Of a stretch of DNA of 64,000 bases, positions 12,501-23,515 are shown piece by piece; position 1 is the stretch's first letter, and each line of letters starts with the position of its first letter. This DNA comes from Chamaelirium japonicum (lineage: Eukaryota > Streptophyta > Magnoliopsida > Liliales > Melanthiaceae), in contig OX393550.1 of the NCBI GenBank assembly GCA_947650365.1, forward strand, positions 50,306,133-50,370,132. The letters are read 5' to 3'. The position numbers and the translations under genes were made by a program. The notes beneath the pieces are model-generated. The model was given only the letters and a program-made list of their open reading frames with translations. It was not told where the DNA came from and ran no database searches.

Positions 12501-15500
12501 GAGAAAAGAGTAAAAGACGGCAGACGGGGGGGTAGGGGGATACGTGAGTGTCTTCGTTTACTCGTAACGTAAGTGAAATCTCGACCCAGGTGACACAGAG
12601 AATTTATTATAACAAAAAAATCAGATAATTTATGAAGTTTGAAGAAAAATTTCATTATATAATTCATAAGAGAGAAATCTTAATTTCTAATTAATAGAGC
12701 TTCACAATTCAAAGATATCTAGATAGATTAGTAATTTGGGCAAGTCCATGCATGTATAACCAAAAATTTGAGCAAGAGGCAAGTAGAGTATAGCAAGGGT
12801 TGCAAAAATATTATAAAGCAAGAAAGGGGGGATTGGGAATTATTTTTTAATATGTTTACATGGTAGGGCCATTACAGACTGTGTTTACAAAGTTCTCCAA
12901 AAACAAGGGAACTTTTAGGAAGGAAAAAACATGACCTTGGAACCATTTTCAAAATTCTTCTAATTTTCAGAGAAGCATTTTACGTGTGTTATTGCGAAGT
13001 TCGCGAGTGCACATCGGGCTTTACCGATCCATAGCCCACTGAACTCATTTGGCATTTTAGGCAGGTCGCATCAGGTATGACTAAGTAGGGCTAAGATTAA
13101 GCTAATGATCTTGAGTCTGGAATGAGCTCGGTTCCATAATTAATCAGCGTAATGCTCATCCTGAATTTGGCCCGAGTATGACATATATGAACATATTGTA
13201 GCATAAGCTAGTCCACTTAACTTTTCAGGAGTAAAATATTAAAGAATCCTGTTAATATCTCATGTACTTGTACTGAGGTCAAATAAAAACATATGAACTT
13301 TGAAAAATCGCATTGGTCATGCTGAAAAATAGGCTCATTGGGCTAAATCTGGGCTAAATTCTAGTCTGGACAGCTAAATTTAGAAATTTACAAAATCAAC
13401 ATGATCCATCCCAAGTTCAACTCATGATGTTACCGGTCAATCTTGAGTTGAATTATGTCCATCAAAGAGAGGGACGATTTAGCTTGGAGCCTTGAACCAA
13501 GGCTTTAATAGAGGGGGACAGAGTGATACACCTCTAACCTGCCCAACTCACATGATGTGCCTACTACTTCCATCTCTTACACACATCTACTACTATTCCT
13601 GGAAACTATCTAGCCTAGCTTGCATAATACAAACTAAAAAAAATATCAGCATCCCATTCTTTAATCAAAAAAGGATCAATTTGACTTACCTCCCCTGCGT
13701 TAATAAGCCAATTTGACTTACCCCCCTAAAATGATATCAATTAGAGTTATCCCCAAAAAACTGGAATCAACCCCAAAAAATTGACTTACCCCCCAACGCC
13801 TATATGGTATTTTGAGATACCCCAATTCCATGTTATTATCACATATAAATTTTGGGGGTTTAAGCCAAAGTTGGGGGTAACTCTAATTGATATCATTTTA
13901 GGGGGGGGTAGGGTAAGTCTAATTGGCCTATTAACACGGGGGGATAAGTCAAATTGACCCGTCAATAAATGTAACAAACAAATATACGTCAGGATTTTCA
14001 TAAGATGTTTCTTTTGGCACTTCTGAGTTTTGACAACATAGAGGCTTTAATATTTCTTCTTCATTAGGCCAAGCACGAGCATAAGCCAAATTACTTACGA
14101 ATCCCTAAACATTTCACTTTAGTGACACATATTTTATTAATAGTTTGAGCCACCATCATTCGCCAAATTTTTGAAAAAGTAAAATAAAAATGGGATCGTA
14201 ATTGGGTTAGGGTTTTCCGTCACCATATAGTTGTATATACTCCATATCTAACAAGCATATACATGCAAACGTTCATGTTCATGCACACAGATGGATAAGT
14301 GTTTGTGAGTTTACGCATGCATGAATACATATGTCAAATGCTTCTTTTTTTCATTCTAGACTGCTTTATAGTTATATGTATCTATATCCGAATTTATTAT
14401 GGCCAAATTTGACCAAACTGTTAAATCTTTCAGTCAAATTATGCACATTCAATTTCATTCCTATATCAACTTATGCATGTGTATTCTGTTTGTAGCTTTG
14501 TTGTACACAAATGACCAAATGGCAGCTTTCTAAGAAGTCAAATTCAATGTCAATCATTGAACAAGATACAACTGTTTGTTCACAAATATAAATATACTGG
14601 TGTCTCTAAAGTTCTCACGAGATGATAGAGCTAGATACCTTATATTCAAGAAGAGAATCCCAAATCACTATGGCACTATCATCAGGAGACCACTCAACGC
14701 CCGCTAAATCCACTGTGTCAACAGCAAAAGTACCCATGATTTCCCAAGTATGACATGAGAGCAGATTTATGTAGTCCTTGCAGTCACGCCTTGTACAAAC
14801 AGCAGCAAACTTTCCGTCTTGGGTGAAAGAAACACCCTTTGAAGCATGTTTTGGCCACTGGACATGTACACAAGCAGTATTCACCAATGACCAAACAATC
14901 AACCGCAGCTGAAACTCTGATGTGGTCAGTATGTGACGGCTGTCAGGGCTCCACCTTGCGTAAGCAATCCCTGCAGGACCTTCATCTATTTTACATGTCC
15001 ATTCTGGCTGGGTTAATGACCATGCTTGTATCATTGGCCTCTTGTAAAGACCACAAAGTATGTACTCTGAATCAAGGGCCCATTCAACATAACTTATTTT
15101 GTCAACACAGGAATATAATTGTATGACCTGCATCCAAAAGACATAAGAATGTCAATTGACAAAAGTATGATCAGGAGAAGATTAGAAGAAAAGGTGCAAG
15201 GAGATGTAAGATTGAACTAGATAGGTGAGCCATACATTCCTTTAATGAAGTGACTATTGTGCTATCCTAGCCATTTTGTTCTGTTCACCTATTTTACAGA
15301 TAACTACAGACTTCAAAGTTCATTGGATGATACCATAACATATTCTAGCAATCAGGATGCAAGTTATAAATCCCTTATCCTCTCTCTCCCACTCCCACAT
15401 AAAAAAAGAAAAAAAATCTCTCAATGCTTCTGCGAACATGCCTCCTGATGGCTAGGAGAAAACCTTTACTAGTAACTAGGTAAGTGTATGGAAGGTGAGG

Positions 15501-18500
15501 AATGACACAAAATTATGAACAAAAGCATTAAACAGCCTGGAGACAACACCAAGGTCATAATATGTGATGGTTCTTCACAAGGAAAGAGAAACTTTTCATT
15601 GGAAAACTTTCGCAAGAAAATGGCAGCCTTTACCCAGATCATAATCTACTTGTTCTTTCATGAAAGTGTGGAAAGACCTCTGTCGTGAAAGTGTGGGAAT
15701 ACCTCTGTCGTCAAAGCGTTGCCAAGGCGCCGCCTACGTGGGCACCTAGGCGTTTTGGACCCCTGGGAACCTAGGCAACCCCCTAGGCAGGTGATTTTCC
15801 CTAGGACCACCTGGCGCCAGGACGCCGAGGACCGCCTAGGTGCCTTGGCAGTTTTTCATTTGATCTAATTTGGATTTTTTCCAAAATTATGTTAAATTTT
15901 GCCCAATGCAACAAAAAATTTGGCGGTTTTCCAAAATTGAGTTGAATAAACTCAAAATTGAGTTGAATTCTCAAATCCTTATGATGGGTTCATAAGAATT
16001 TGGGGGATTTTCATAATTTAGTTGAATTAACTCAAAATGGAGTTGCATTAACTCAAATTGAGTTGAATTAACTCAAATTCTTATGATGGGTTCATAAGAA
16101 TTTGGGGGCTTTTCAAAATTGAGTTGAATTAACTAAAAATTGAGCTGAATTAACTCAAAATTGAGCTAAATAAAGTAAAAAATGAGTTAAATTAACTCAA
16201 ATTCTCATGATGGGTTCATAAGAATTTGGGGGGTTTTCAAAATTGAGTTGCATTAACTCAAATTGAGTTGAATAAACTCAAAATTGAGTTGAACTAACTT
16301 AAATTCTAATGATGGGTTCATAAGAATTTGGGTTTTTTTTCAAAATTGAATTGAATTAATTCAAATTCTTACGATGGGTTATGAAATTTTGGGGGGGTTT
16401 CAAAATTGAGTTGAATTAACTCAAAATTGAGTAGAATTAACTAAAATTAAGTAAAATTAACTCAAATTGAGTTGAATTAACTCAAATTGTTAAGATGGGT
16501 TCATAAGAATTTAGGGGGTTTCAAAATTGGGTTGAATTAACTTAAATTGAGTTAAATTAACTCAAAATTTAGTTGAATTAAATCTAAACTTAAACGCTAA
16601 ACCCTAATATTCTTATTTTCTTTTTCCTAATTTTTTATAATTTTTTTGGATTTTTTTTCTTTATTTTTTTAAATTTTTCTAATTCAATTTATGGGTACAA
16701 TATTCCTATACTTTCTAAATAATTTGACTTTTAAGCGGTGAAAATTATAATCAACATGTTACTAGATTACTAAAATCAAATATATACATATTTATACTAC
16801 ATATAAAAATATTTAAATATTTATTAATTACTCATCACCTAGGCACCGTTTCGCCTTGACTACACTAATATAGGCAACAAACTCAAAAGACTACAATTGT
16901 CACAAGGCCATGATTAGGACTCTAATTACTAATAAAAGGCTCCTAACAATTACAAAATGACCACTGCGTCCTGACTTGATTAATGACCAATAAAACCCAA
17001 TCAAATAAATAAACTTAAATTAGATAAATATATCAAAAATTTGGCTCTAGAATCCATGCAAAATAGCCTGCTCCAATAGTGGGTGAGTGTATCCAGCTCA
17101 GCATCTGGGCAATTTGTCCTACCATAGGCTCCCCCCACAGAAAAGAACTCGTCACCGAGTTCATTACTAGTAACCGAATCGTCTTCTCCATGATATGGCA
17201 CATGTATCACCTCCATGGTACATGTGCATCATGCTTCCTTCTCTCTTATTTCATGTTCTTCTCGTTTTTACCCCGTGTTCTAAAAAGAGGCCTAGGTGGC
17301 GCCTAGGAGCTAGAAGCCCCCCCACCGCCCAGCCTAGTCCTAGGCGGTGCAGAAAAGCAGCTCAAGCCTCTAAGTGCGGCTAGGCGGGGCTAGCCGGCCG
17401 CCTAGTCGGGCCTAGGCACTAGAATATGTATAGATGTTATTCTATTATTGGTAATCATAAATTTATGGTTTGGAATGTACTAATATTATAGATATTATGA
17501 TATTATCTGAGATAATATCATGCTTGATTTTGTTCTTGTTAATCTTGAGTTTATGGTTACGTAAATGATACATGCTCTTTAAAATAATAATTGGGATAAT
17601 CTTGAATTTATAGCAAGTAAAAATTATATATTATATATAATATCAAAATAATAATAAAAATAATTAAAAACGTAAAAACACCAAAGCGGCCTAGGCGCTA
17701 GTAGATCCCCCACTGCCCGACTAGTGCCTAGCGCTTTTTAGAACATTGTTTTTACCTCCTCTTCTTTCCTTCTATTTTTTCTCCTCACATCTTTTTTATT
17801 ACTACGCTCTTGTCCTCTCTGTTCTTCAACCCTTCTTTTTCTCTATCCTCCTTCGTCACTCTTCCTCTCTCCAGATCTTCTTTCCTCACTCTTCTTCTCT
17901 CCTCTCTTCTGCTACTTCTATCTTCTTCCAATATTTTAAACAATATAATAAAGGTAATCTAAACACACTCTTAAGAAAATATCCTTAAAGATCTATGATT
18001 CTTCTTATGCAAAATCCTAATCTCCCCCTTAATTTTAGAGGGCATGTTGTAATCTAATTTGAAATATTTACATTAATGCATATATTACTTTGCAAAATAG
18101 AACCTAGGTAGCAAAACGAGTTACCCTGGAGCATAGTTACCAAATCGGGCATTTTTTTGAAAAAAATGCATATAAAACGCATATCGATCCGAAGTCGTCG
18201 CAAACAGGAAAAAAACTCGTTTTTTTGAAAAGAAACGTCCATACACATTTTATACGCGTTTAAAACGGGAAAAACGCGTATAAAACACGTCGGGTTTGGT
18301 CCGGGTTTAAATTGGGTTCGGGTTTTATTTTGTTCGTGCTTAATAAACGCATATGCTATATGTTTTGAACTTTTGATTACTTAATGTTGGAAAATGACAT
18401 ATATACATACTTGGTATAATTTTTAAGATTTTTTTTGTTTTTTTCGATGCTTTCACGTTTTTTTTTTTTTTGTTTTTTCCATTTTTCATCATATCTTTCT

Positions 18501-21500
18501 GATTTTTTCCCTTGCAGTTTTTTTTTTTCCGTTTTCCGACTTGGTAACTATGCCCTGGAGAACTGTTAATCCATCAATACTTGCATGTGCCTTCTTTTTA
18601 ATTATTTTATTCTCATAAAGTAGCATCATATATTCCATTTTGGTACATATCACCTTCAAAAATTTTATGCTCTTAAGATTTCCACCATAATGCAAGGTTA
18701 GGGTCAACAAACACTCTTTCCCTATCGATTGAACAACATCACATGTGAATACATACACCATGTGTTTTCTGTTGAATATCTACCCTCAATGTGTCCAAAA
18801 CTAGTACAAGGTAAGAGTTATTAATACATACCTGATATATTGTTCGCTTAAGCTAGAATTTGTTTACACTTTAGCATCTACATACATCCTTTAAACTATC
18901 TCTGTCTTACATAGTGCAACACTATTCTTTATAAAATAGAAACAACCAAATAACCTCATGTGGTACTCTTTCTCCAAATCTAGAAATCATATATAAGTTC
19001 TTCCCTTTCTCCCTAAATCTTTCCACTAATTGTCTAAGTAAGAAGCCCCATTGATAATTGATCTACCTGGCATGAAGCCAAATGCTCCTAACTTTCTTCA
19101 ACCTTTTATCCATCATCCTATAGTTTTATGGTATAGGTCATATACTAGTAGACCATGTTTTAGTTTTCAGGATTGTGCTAAACAAGTTTGAAAGCCAAAT
19201 TAATCAAAAAATCTTTCACAACTTCCCATAGTCCAATCTAAAAGGCATTGGAACCTAGAGCATTACCCCACTGCATTCTCTTTAGAGAATTATTAGCTTC
19301 ATATTTGTAACCTATTAAATGCTATCCGCCCTTGCTTATGCCTAATCTTAATGAAGGTCTCTTTATAAATTTAATCTTATGGCCCTCTAAGAATCTACAC
19401 ATAAGAACTTTCCACCTATTTTTAACTTTTTCTTCCTCAAGTAAGACCATGCCTGCCTCACTCTCAATGCACCTAATGTGAAATGTCCCAAGTCCCCCTT
19501 CCGACACTTATCCTGCTTGTAAAAGTATCTCTCCCTAATTAGTGCCATCTCTTATGGAAATCCTTATGATATTCTATTTAGCCTTACTACTACTATTTTT
19601 TGGCTTCTTTGAAGCCAACTTATTATATCTCTCATGGTCTTCTATGATATCACTTCCATGCCATCTCGCAAAGCATGCTCTTCCTCACTGACAACTTTCT
19701 CAATTTCTTTATTCCACCATTATGTTTCCATAAGGGTACCTAGTTCCTATAGATTCTCCGGTGCTCATTCACAATCCTTTTAATACAATTTGCCATCTGA
19801 TCCCACACACAATTAACTTCCAATTTATCATGATAATTTTGACATAAAATACACTTATTTTCCCCTTCTAAATGTCATCATCTACTTCCAGAGCTTCTTT
19901 GATTTAGCCTTTTTCTAACTATCCCTATTTTAAATATCCAAAACAAGTAATATGTTTTGGTCAAGCTTTCTTTTACAATAACTTTACAATCATTAAAGGA
20001 CCCACTCTCTTCTTCCAAGTACGAAATAATTTATCTGTGATCTGTTATTTAGACTCTAAAAAGTCATTAGATGCTTTTCTGCCTCCAAAATGAATGTACT
20101 TATTGTTGTCAGATTTATAAGCAACAAAATGTCTATATTGCACCTCCTATATGATCTAATGATCTTACTCTTCTCCTCCATGCATTCCATTAAAACCCCC
20201 TACAATTTTTCCCCACAGGCCCCTTAAAATCTTTTATAAATATCATATTGACCTCACGGATACCTTGCAATAAACTATCCATCTCCATCGAAATTGCTCC
20301 ATGAACCTCTCCTCTAAACCTACTTGTGGGACCTAAGCACCAATTATATGGATAATTACTCTCAAAGAATCAATTTGATATGCTTAATTCAATGATTGAC
20401 CAAATTTATTTCTATAATTCTCCCTCAATGTCCTTGTCACAACTATCTCTACCCACTCCCATGTTTACTCGTGGCAGCATAAAACGTTTGTAACCTCGAT
20501 CACTTTGTCTAGGCTGCCTAGCTTTAGCTTAGCACCTACAATCTCATATCATGTACACAGACTATATCAATTTTCCTTCTCAGCGAAGTCTACTAATCCA
20601 TGCATAAAAATAGATAGATTCAGCAAGTCTGCACATATGGAATATGGATGCAAATTAAGAAAAATAATAATTAGCGACGTAGACAAGTAAATATAACAAA
20701 TAACGGATAAAAAATAGTAGACAAGTAAAAAGGGAAACGTAGAGAATCAAGAGATTAGAAGATATATACCATAGTGCTAAATAAAATTTAAAAGCTAAAA
20801 AATAATTTTGGTAGAAAGTACTTATCTACATAGTAGTGGTGGTTGCGAGAACATTTAGCAGAAGTATGAGTAGCAATAGCACCATGCTTCAACATTATAT
20901 CTTGAAAGCTACCCTTCATTTTTAAAAAAAATTGCACTATATTTATGTATGAATCCGTAAGTAAATGAGAAACTTCAACATGCTTTCACTCATGGTATAT
21001 ATTTGAGCATACATATTCTCGGCTATGACCTATGCCAATAAATGAAGTTCTAGTCCAAATAATATTAGCTCCCTGAATTTATGATCCAATTGCAATCCAA
21101 TGAATATTATATAGTCATAAATTAACTCAAAAGGTGTAATTTTCTTTTATATCACATTTGTAATAGTTTTAATATATAATTGTTTATTTTTTCCATTATA
21201 CGTGATGTATTGCACAAAATACCAATGAATGTACCACTCATTCCACCATTATATCTTTACAGGCCTTAAAGGATACAAGTATACAACACTTACATTGATA
21301 AAAAAATCTTAGTTAAGGTGTGAGAATTCCATATAGTAATAAGACATGGATATAAATTTAGGGTCCCCATGAAATTTAACCACAGGAGCCTAACCGTAGA
21401 GAATGCAACGCATATCCTTATGCATTTCAAAAACAAGAAACACACTACTAATCTCAGACCCAAACCCATGTTGACATGTGGGATGTAGTTGTTATAGTGG

Positions 21501-22182
21501 AGGACGATGAAGCACCCCACGCATTGTTATTGTTCCCGTGTAGATGACAAATATTCTCGTTTAGTCGTTCAGAATTATCATTACTCGACAAGGAAAAAAT
21601 TCCATACTTCTTGTTATGCATGCAATCACACCAAAAATTGCAGATACCCAAACCGAAAAAAAAGAAGTTGTAGTTTCATGCCATATGATTACATAGCAAT
21701 AAACAATGTGGCTTATTGCACATAATAACTGAACTTAGCTTCTTCTTTTTTTGTCAATGCTAAAACTTAAAAGTTTAACCTTGCTCTTGCTTACCATCAT
21801 CAAATAAACCATTCTATGCTTTATACTGGGAATTCATGACATAAACCTATGGAGAACTGCAATGCACTCCATCAGGCGAGTGGGTTTGGTTTGGAACTGT
21901 GGCCATTTCAATTGGTCAAGTGTTGCAAATGTCTGGTGAATGTATCTCACAGGATCATACCATGAAATGAACAATAAGATAAACAAAGAACTAATGTACT
22001 AACTACTGGTAAATCAATGTTACCTAGAATCGAATATCGGTAACGGGATCTGAAGAAGGCCGTACCTTGAGGGATACGACGTCGCGGATCACAAGGCGGT
22101 AATCCACGGCGATGGCGAGGAAGCGGGAGTTGGGCGAGAAGCAGCAGGGGCCCGTCTGCTTGTAGGAATCCGTGAACTCCAT
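6493..22182 (-). CDS. WRAP73: WRAP73/WDR8-like WD-repeat gene, exons 1-4 (5' part, probably disrupted)
   Basis: Four exons read on the minus strand: 22182-22066, 15127-14639, 6880-6667 and 6577-6493. The encoded protein starts MEFTDSYKQTGPCCFSPN and continues through WD-repeat blades with ALDSEYILCGLYKRPMIQAW, EWTCKIDEGPAGIAYARWSP, SPDDSAIVIWDS and VAWSPCGQFLAVGSYDQML. This is the conserved pattern of WRAP73 (WDR8) proteins, beta-propeller proteins known from fungi and animals to act at spindle poles and centrosomes; the plant role is less clear. Junctions after exons 1 and 2 are phase 0. Exon 3 is 214 nt, one more than a multiple of three, and its frame changes after LNHLTWKSF, while the expected ending (NTAAIFK) lies in another frame. 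The 3' exons, about half the protein, are not found between 1 and 6492. They may lie outside the window or be lost. Introns 1 and 2 are 6.9 and 7.8 kb, filled with repeats. Confidence 0.85.
6667..6880 (-). pseudogene. WRAP73: WRAP73-like exon 3, with frameshift
   Basis: Acceptor GATACAG before GTTCTGATATAT; donor AAG before GTATAT. It reads VLIYSPDGRCLFKYQAYESG and continues to LNHLTWKSF. It then needs a +1 frame change to read MHIPTIRSPNTAAIFK, which joins exon 4 in phase 0. The family normally has a few extra residues (about three) at this spot, so a deletion of about 8 nt would explain it. A base-call error is the alternative. Confidence 0.8.
7584..8008. mobile_element. MITE-like foldback with GGG..TGTTTGGTTGCC ends
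   Basis: The left end GGGTGTGTTTGGTTGCCC and the right end (complement of GGGCATGTTTGGTTGCCCC) are inverted copies. A second inner pair, GGCAACCAAACAAC, lies near 7900. This terminal motif is common in plant MITEs. No clear target duplication was identified. It lies in intron 2 of the WRAP73-like gene. Confidence 0.65.
8330..9030. other. Purine-rich intronic stretch with (GA)n tracts
   Basis: Many GAGAGA tracts occur (about 8359-8382, 8597-8612 and others), making one strand strongly purine-rich. The Ser/Leu-rich minus-strand frames across it are composition artefacts. No gene is recognised. Confidence 0.5.
9549..9641. repeat. 36-bp hairpin with 21-nt loop
   Basis: Positions 9549-9584 and 9606-9641 are inverted copies with one mismatch (a G:U pair if transcribed). 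The core ACAACCGCGGGGCCCACT is GC-rich. Weaker pairing extends outward (CACTGGAAA against the complement of TTCCAATG). The shape is compatible with a small foldback element or a small-RNA precursor; neither is proven. Confidence 0.75.
9890..10200. other. GC-rich non-coding segment with CCCGGCCC motifs
   Basis: It shows repeated GGCCCGAACCCGGCCC and TTTTGCCGCCGAAGGCGACC strings; the second recurs three times near 10086, 10117 and 10151. This looks like degenerate transposon subterminal sequence. No gene is assigned. Confidence 0.4.
10708..11039 (+). repeat. Perfect tandem duplication, 170-bp offset
   Basis: The sequence starting CATAATTATGCTTTACTG at 10708 recurs at 10878 without visible change for about 160 bp. 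At the junction GATGGGCACAGATCA is shared with an internal part of the unit. The duplication is either very recent or an assembly artefact. It lies in intron 2 of the WRAP73-like gene. Confidence 0.9.
11048..13668. other. Intronic sequence without recognised genes
   Basis: AT-rich sequence with no recognised coding region. A truncated copy of the left end of the hAT-like family seen at 48964 (TAGGGGTGTGCAGGATCC, about 12085-12150) is present near 12.1 kb. Confidence 0.5.
13674..13962. mobile_element. Foldback element, about 85-bp arms
   Basis: The left arm (13674-13757) contains AAAATGATATCAATTAGAGT, and the right arm (about 13877-13962) contains the complement ACTCTAATTGATATCATTTT. The outer ends CAATTTGACTTACC and the complement AAGTCAAATTG also pair. 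The loop is about 120 bp. No coding sequence is present. Confidence 0.75.
14639..15127 (-). CDS. WRAP73: WRAP73-like exon 2 (163 codons)
   Basis: Acceptor TGCAG before GTCATACAATTA and donor AAG before GTATCT. The exon is exactly 489 nt and open throughout. It carries several WD blades, including SPDSRHILTTSEFQLRLIVW and CKDYINLLSCHTWEI. No damage is visible in this exon. Confidence 0.9.
15717..16860. mobile_element. Probable foldback transposon carrying an AT-rich minisatellite
   Basis: The left border is rich in CCTAGG/AGGCGCC strings (15720-15850), and the right border (near 16838-16860) has CACCTAGGCACC and CGCCTTGAC. CCAAGGCG at the left and CGCCTTGA at the right are inverted. No target duplication was found, so the ends are approximate. 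The composition matches the borders of the elements at 5019 and 17273. Confidence 0.5.
15880..16575. repeat. Degenerate minisatellite of TTGAGTTGAATTAACTCAAA type
   Basis: Many copies of the near-palindrome TTGAGTTGAATTAACTCAAA are interspersed with six copies of GATGGGTTCATAAGAATTTG at irregular intervals of roughly 60-125 bp (near 15983, 16084, 16208, 16311, 16371 and 16492). Intronic and non-coding. Confidence 0.85.
17273..17747. mobile_element. Short TIR element, CCTAGGCG-rich, 8-9-bp TSD
   Basis: It is flanked by the direct repeat GTTTTTACC (17264-17272 and 17748-17756). The inverted termini share TGTTCTAAAAAG. Subterminal regions carry GGCCTAGG, GGCGCC and CTAGGCGC strings like the element at 5019-5859. 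At 475 bp it has no room for a transposase and none is encoded. Probably hAT-related. Confidence 0.75.
18040..20530 (-). pseudogene. Decayed LINE (non-LTR retrotransposon) ORF2
   Basis: The minus strand holds fragments of an endonuclease-reverse transcriptase in the correct order. Endonuclease-like pieces (PQVGLEE; HLMTF and SQINYF) lie near 20.35-20.05 kb. A linker follows (WWNKEIEKVV near 19.7 kb, then VLLEEEKVKNRWKVL near 19.4 kb). RT pieces are FGFMPGRS near 19.07 kb, RQLVERFREKGKNLYM near 19.0 kb, KSIKFLKVICTKMEYM near 18.65 kb and NSFCYLGSILQ near 18.1 kb. Frames change repeatedly and stops are frequent, so it is inactive. It lies in intron 1 of the WRAP73-like gene, in the same orientation, and is interrupted by the element at 18132-18552. 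Confidence 0.8.
18132..18552. mobile_element. 421-bp TIR element nested in the LINE, perfect 8-bp TSD
   Basis: The flanks are CCCTGGAG at 18124-18131 and again at 18553-18560. The ends are inverted: CATAGTTACCAAATCGG on the left, and on the right the complement of CATAGTTACCAAGTCGG. Skipping the element makes the LINE reading continuous (GLTVLQG then NSFCYLGSIL). The 8-bp duplication fits hAT. The interior has poly(T) and ACGCGTATAAAAC-type strings and no transposase. Confidence 0.88.
20531..22065. other. Intronic sequence without recognised genes
   Basis: This is the promoter-proximal part of intron 1 of the WRAP73-like gene. It is AT-rich, with no recognisable coding or structured RNA feature. 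Confidence 0.5.
22066..22182 (-). CDS. WRAP73: WRAP73-like exon 1 (39 codons)
   Basis: Starts at ATG (22182-22180) in GATCCATGGAG context. It encodes the N-terminal first blade (FSPNSRFLAIAVDYRLVIRD). It ends CTCAAG before a GTACGG donor, phase 0. The surrounding 250 bp is GC-rich, as expected for a promoter-proximal exon. Confidence 0.88.
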
Positions 22183-22565
22183 GGATCGCTCGGACGCCTC
22201 TTGGGATGAGTGAAACCCGTTGGAACGGACCAGAAGAAACCCTAAACTAGAACGGGCAAGGGTGGGGCTCCGGTGTAGTCTTCTGGAACGGAGAACTGCC
22301 GCCGGCGGGATCCCCGATTCCCTTGAAATGGGGTGCTAGGGCACGCATTGGACGAGCGGAGAAATCTCCGGCGGTCGGACGCGAAACCTACGAGGTGGTC
22401 GTCGCGGGAATCGTTGTTTTGAATGCGACGAACGGTGGCGGGCAGGGGTGAGGGCAGCTAGTAATGGCGACCACCTTTCCCTTTCGAGCAGGCCGGGATG
22501 CATGCTGGTGTTGGATCAAGTGGAGCAACAAATCTTACCCAAAAAAATAGGTTTCTTTTTTCAGA
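22183..22565 (-). promoter_or_regulatory. Probable promoter/5' UTR region of the WRAP73-like gene
   Basis: GC-rich sequence directly upstream of the ATG at 22182. No convincing TATA box was seen, as in many housekeeping plant promoters. The region is bounded upstream by the foldback element at 22566, which leaves under 400 bp of unique upstream sequence. Assignment rests on position only. Confidence 0.4.
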
Positions 22566-23097
22566 GGGTTTTTTTGCAAATCAGCCGCTACAAATAACTG
22601 CATATTAACCACTGACAACCTTATATTTACATATCAACCTTCCAAAACATATAAAATTATACATATTCATCTCTCTGGTTAACTACCGTCTCAAAATAAT
22701 GAATATATTTAGAATATTTCCTTGTTGGTTGTTAGATGTAAATGATGAGGGCTGCTAAACCTATCAGACAAGCATGGATGGCTCTCAGACAAGTGTAGAG
22801 GGTTAGACGAGCATCGAGGAGAGATCGGGGTGGAGTTAGAGTTAGGATACTCACACTGCAAACAACTGAAATTAGTCGATGCAGGTGGTAAGTCATCCTT
22901 TGAGCATAGGTGAAATGGATATTTGGTCCTCGGGTTAGAAGCTCATCGTGTTTAATTCACTTTCTATTGATGGACAGTAGTCGAGGGGTAAATATGCACA
23001 ACTCTATATGTTTTGGAGGTTCAATATGCAAATATAAGGTTTACAAAGGTTAATATGCAAATACATTAGTTTGTAGGGGTCAATTTGCAAAAAATCC
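22566..23097. mobile_element. MULE-like foldback MITE upstream of the WRAP73-like gene
   Basis: This 532-bp element has long inverted arms of about 120 bp (AAAACATATA with its complement; TTTTTTGCAAAT with its complement). Near-direct 9-bp flanks TTTTTCAGA and TTTTTCAAA differ at one site. A 9-bp duplication and long terminal inverted repeats are typical of Mutator-like elements. No coding sequence is present. Confidence 0.65.
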
Positions 23098-23515
23098 TTT
23101 TTCAAAAGGATCATTTTTTATTTAAAAAATTAATTTTTTAATAACCATCTATCAAAAATAATTTCAAATTAAAAGTGGCCTTTTATCCGCCACATCAGCC
23201 ATTTACAAAAAATTTTGTCCAGTAAAACTAGTAAGTGGGTTACCAGTTTTGAAATCGGCTTTATGTTTACCACTTTTGCACTACATGCCACTATTATTTA
23301 ATGTGAATGTGATGATCCCCACATTTTAAAGCAAAACTTTGAAGCTGAAATAGATATTGGAAACTTGTTTTTCATATACCGGTATCACTGGACATAGACA
23401 GTTCTGACGCAGTGGCCACAAGGCGGGCCACTTTTAAAATTATTTTGGACATATGGCTAATAAAATAATATTTTATTTATAAAAATGATGTTGTAGAAAG
23501 AAAAAAAAAACAAAA
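23098..23515. other. Non-coding intergenic segment
   Basis: AT-rich sequence between two foldback elements. I see no gene, RNA or clear repeat boundary here. Confidence 0.5.

Noticed and set aside
15880..16575. Possible CRISPR-like or centromeric satellite array
   Set aside because: Spacing is irregular, units are palindromic and degenerate, and the array is only about 0.7 kb within an intron.
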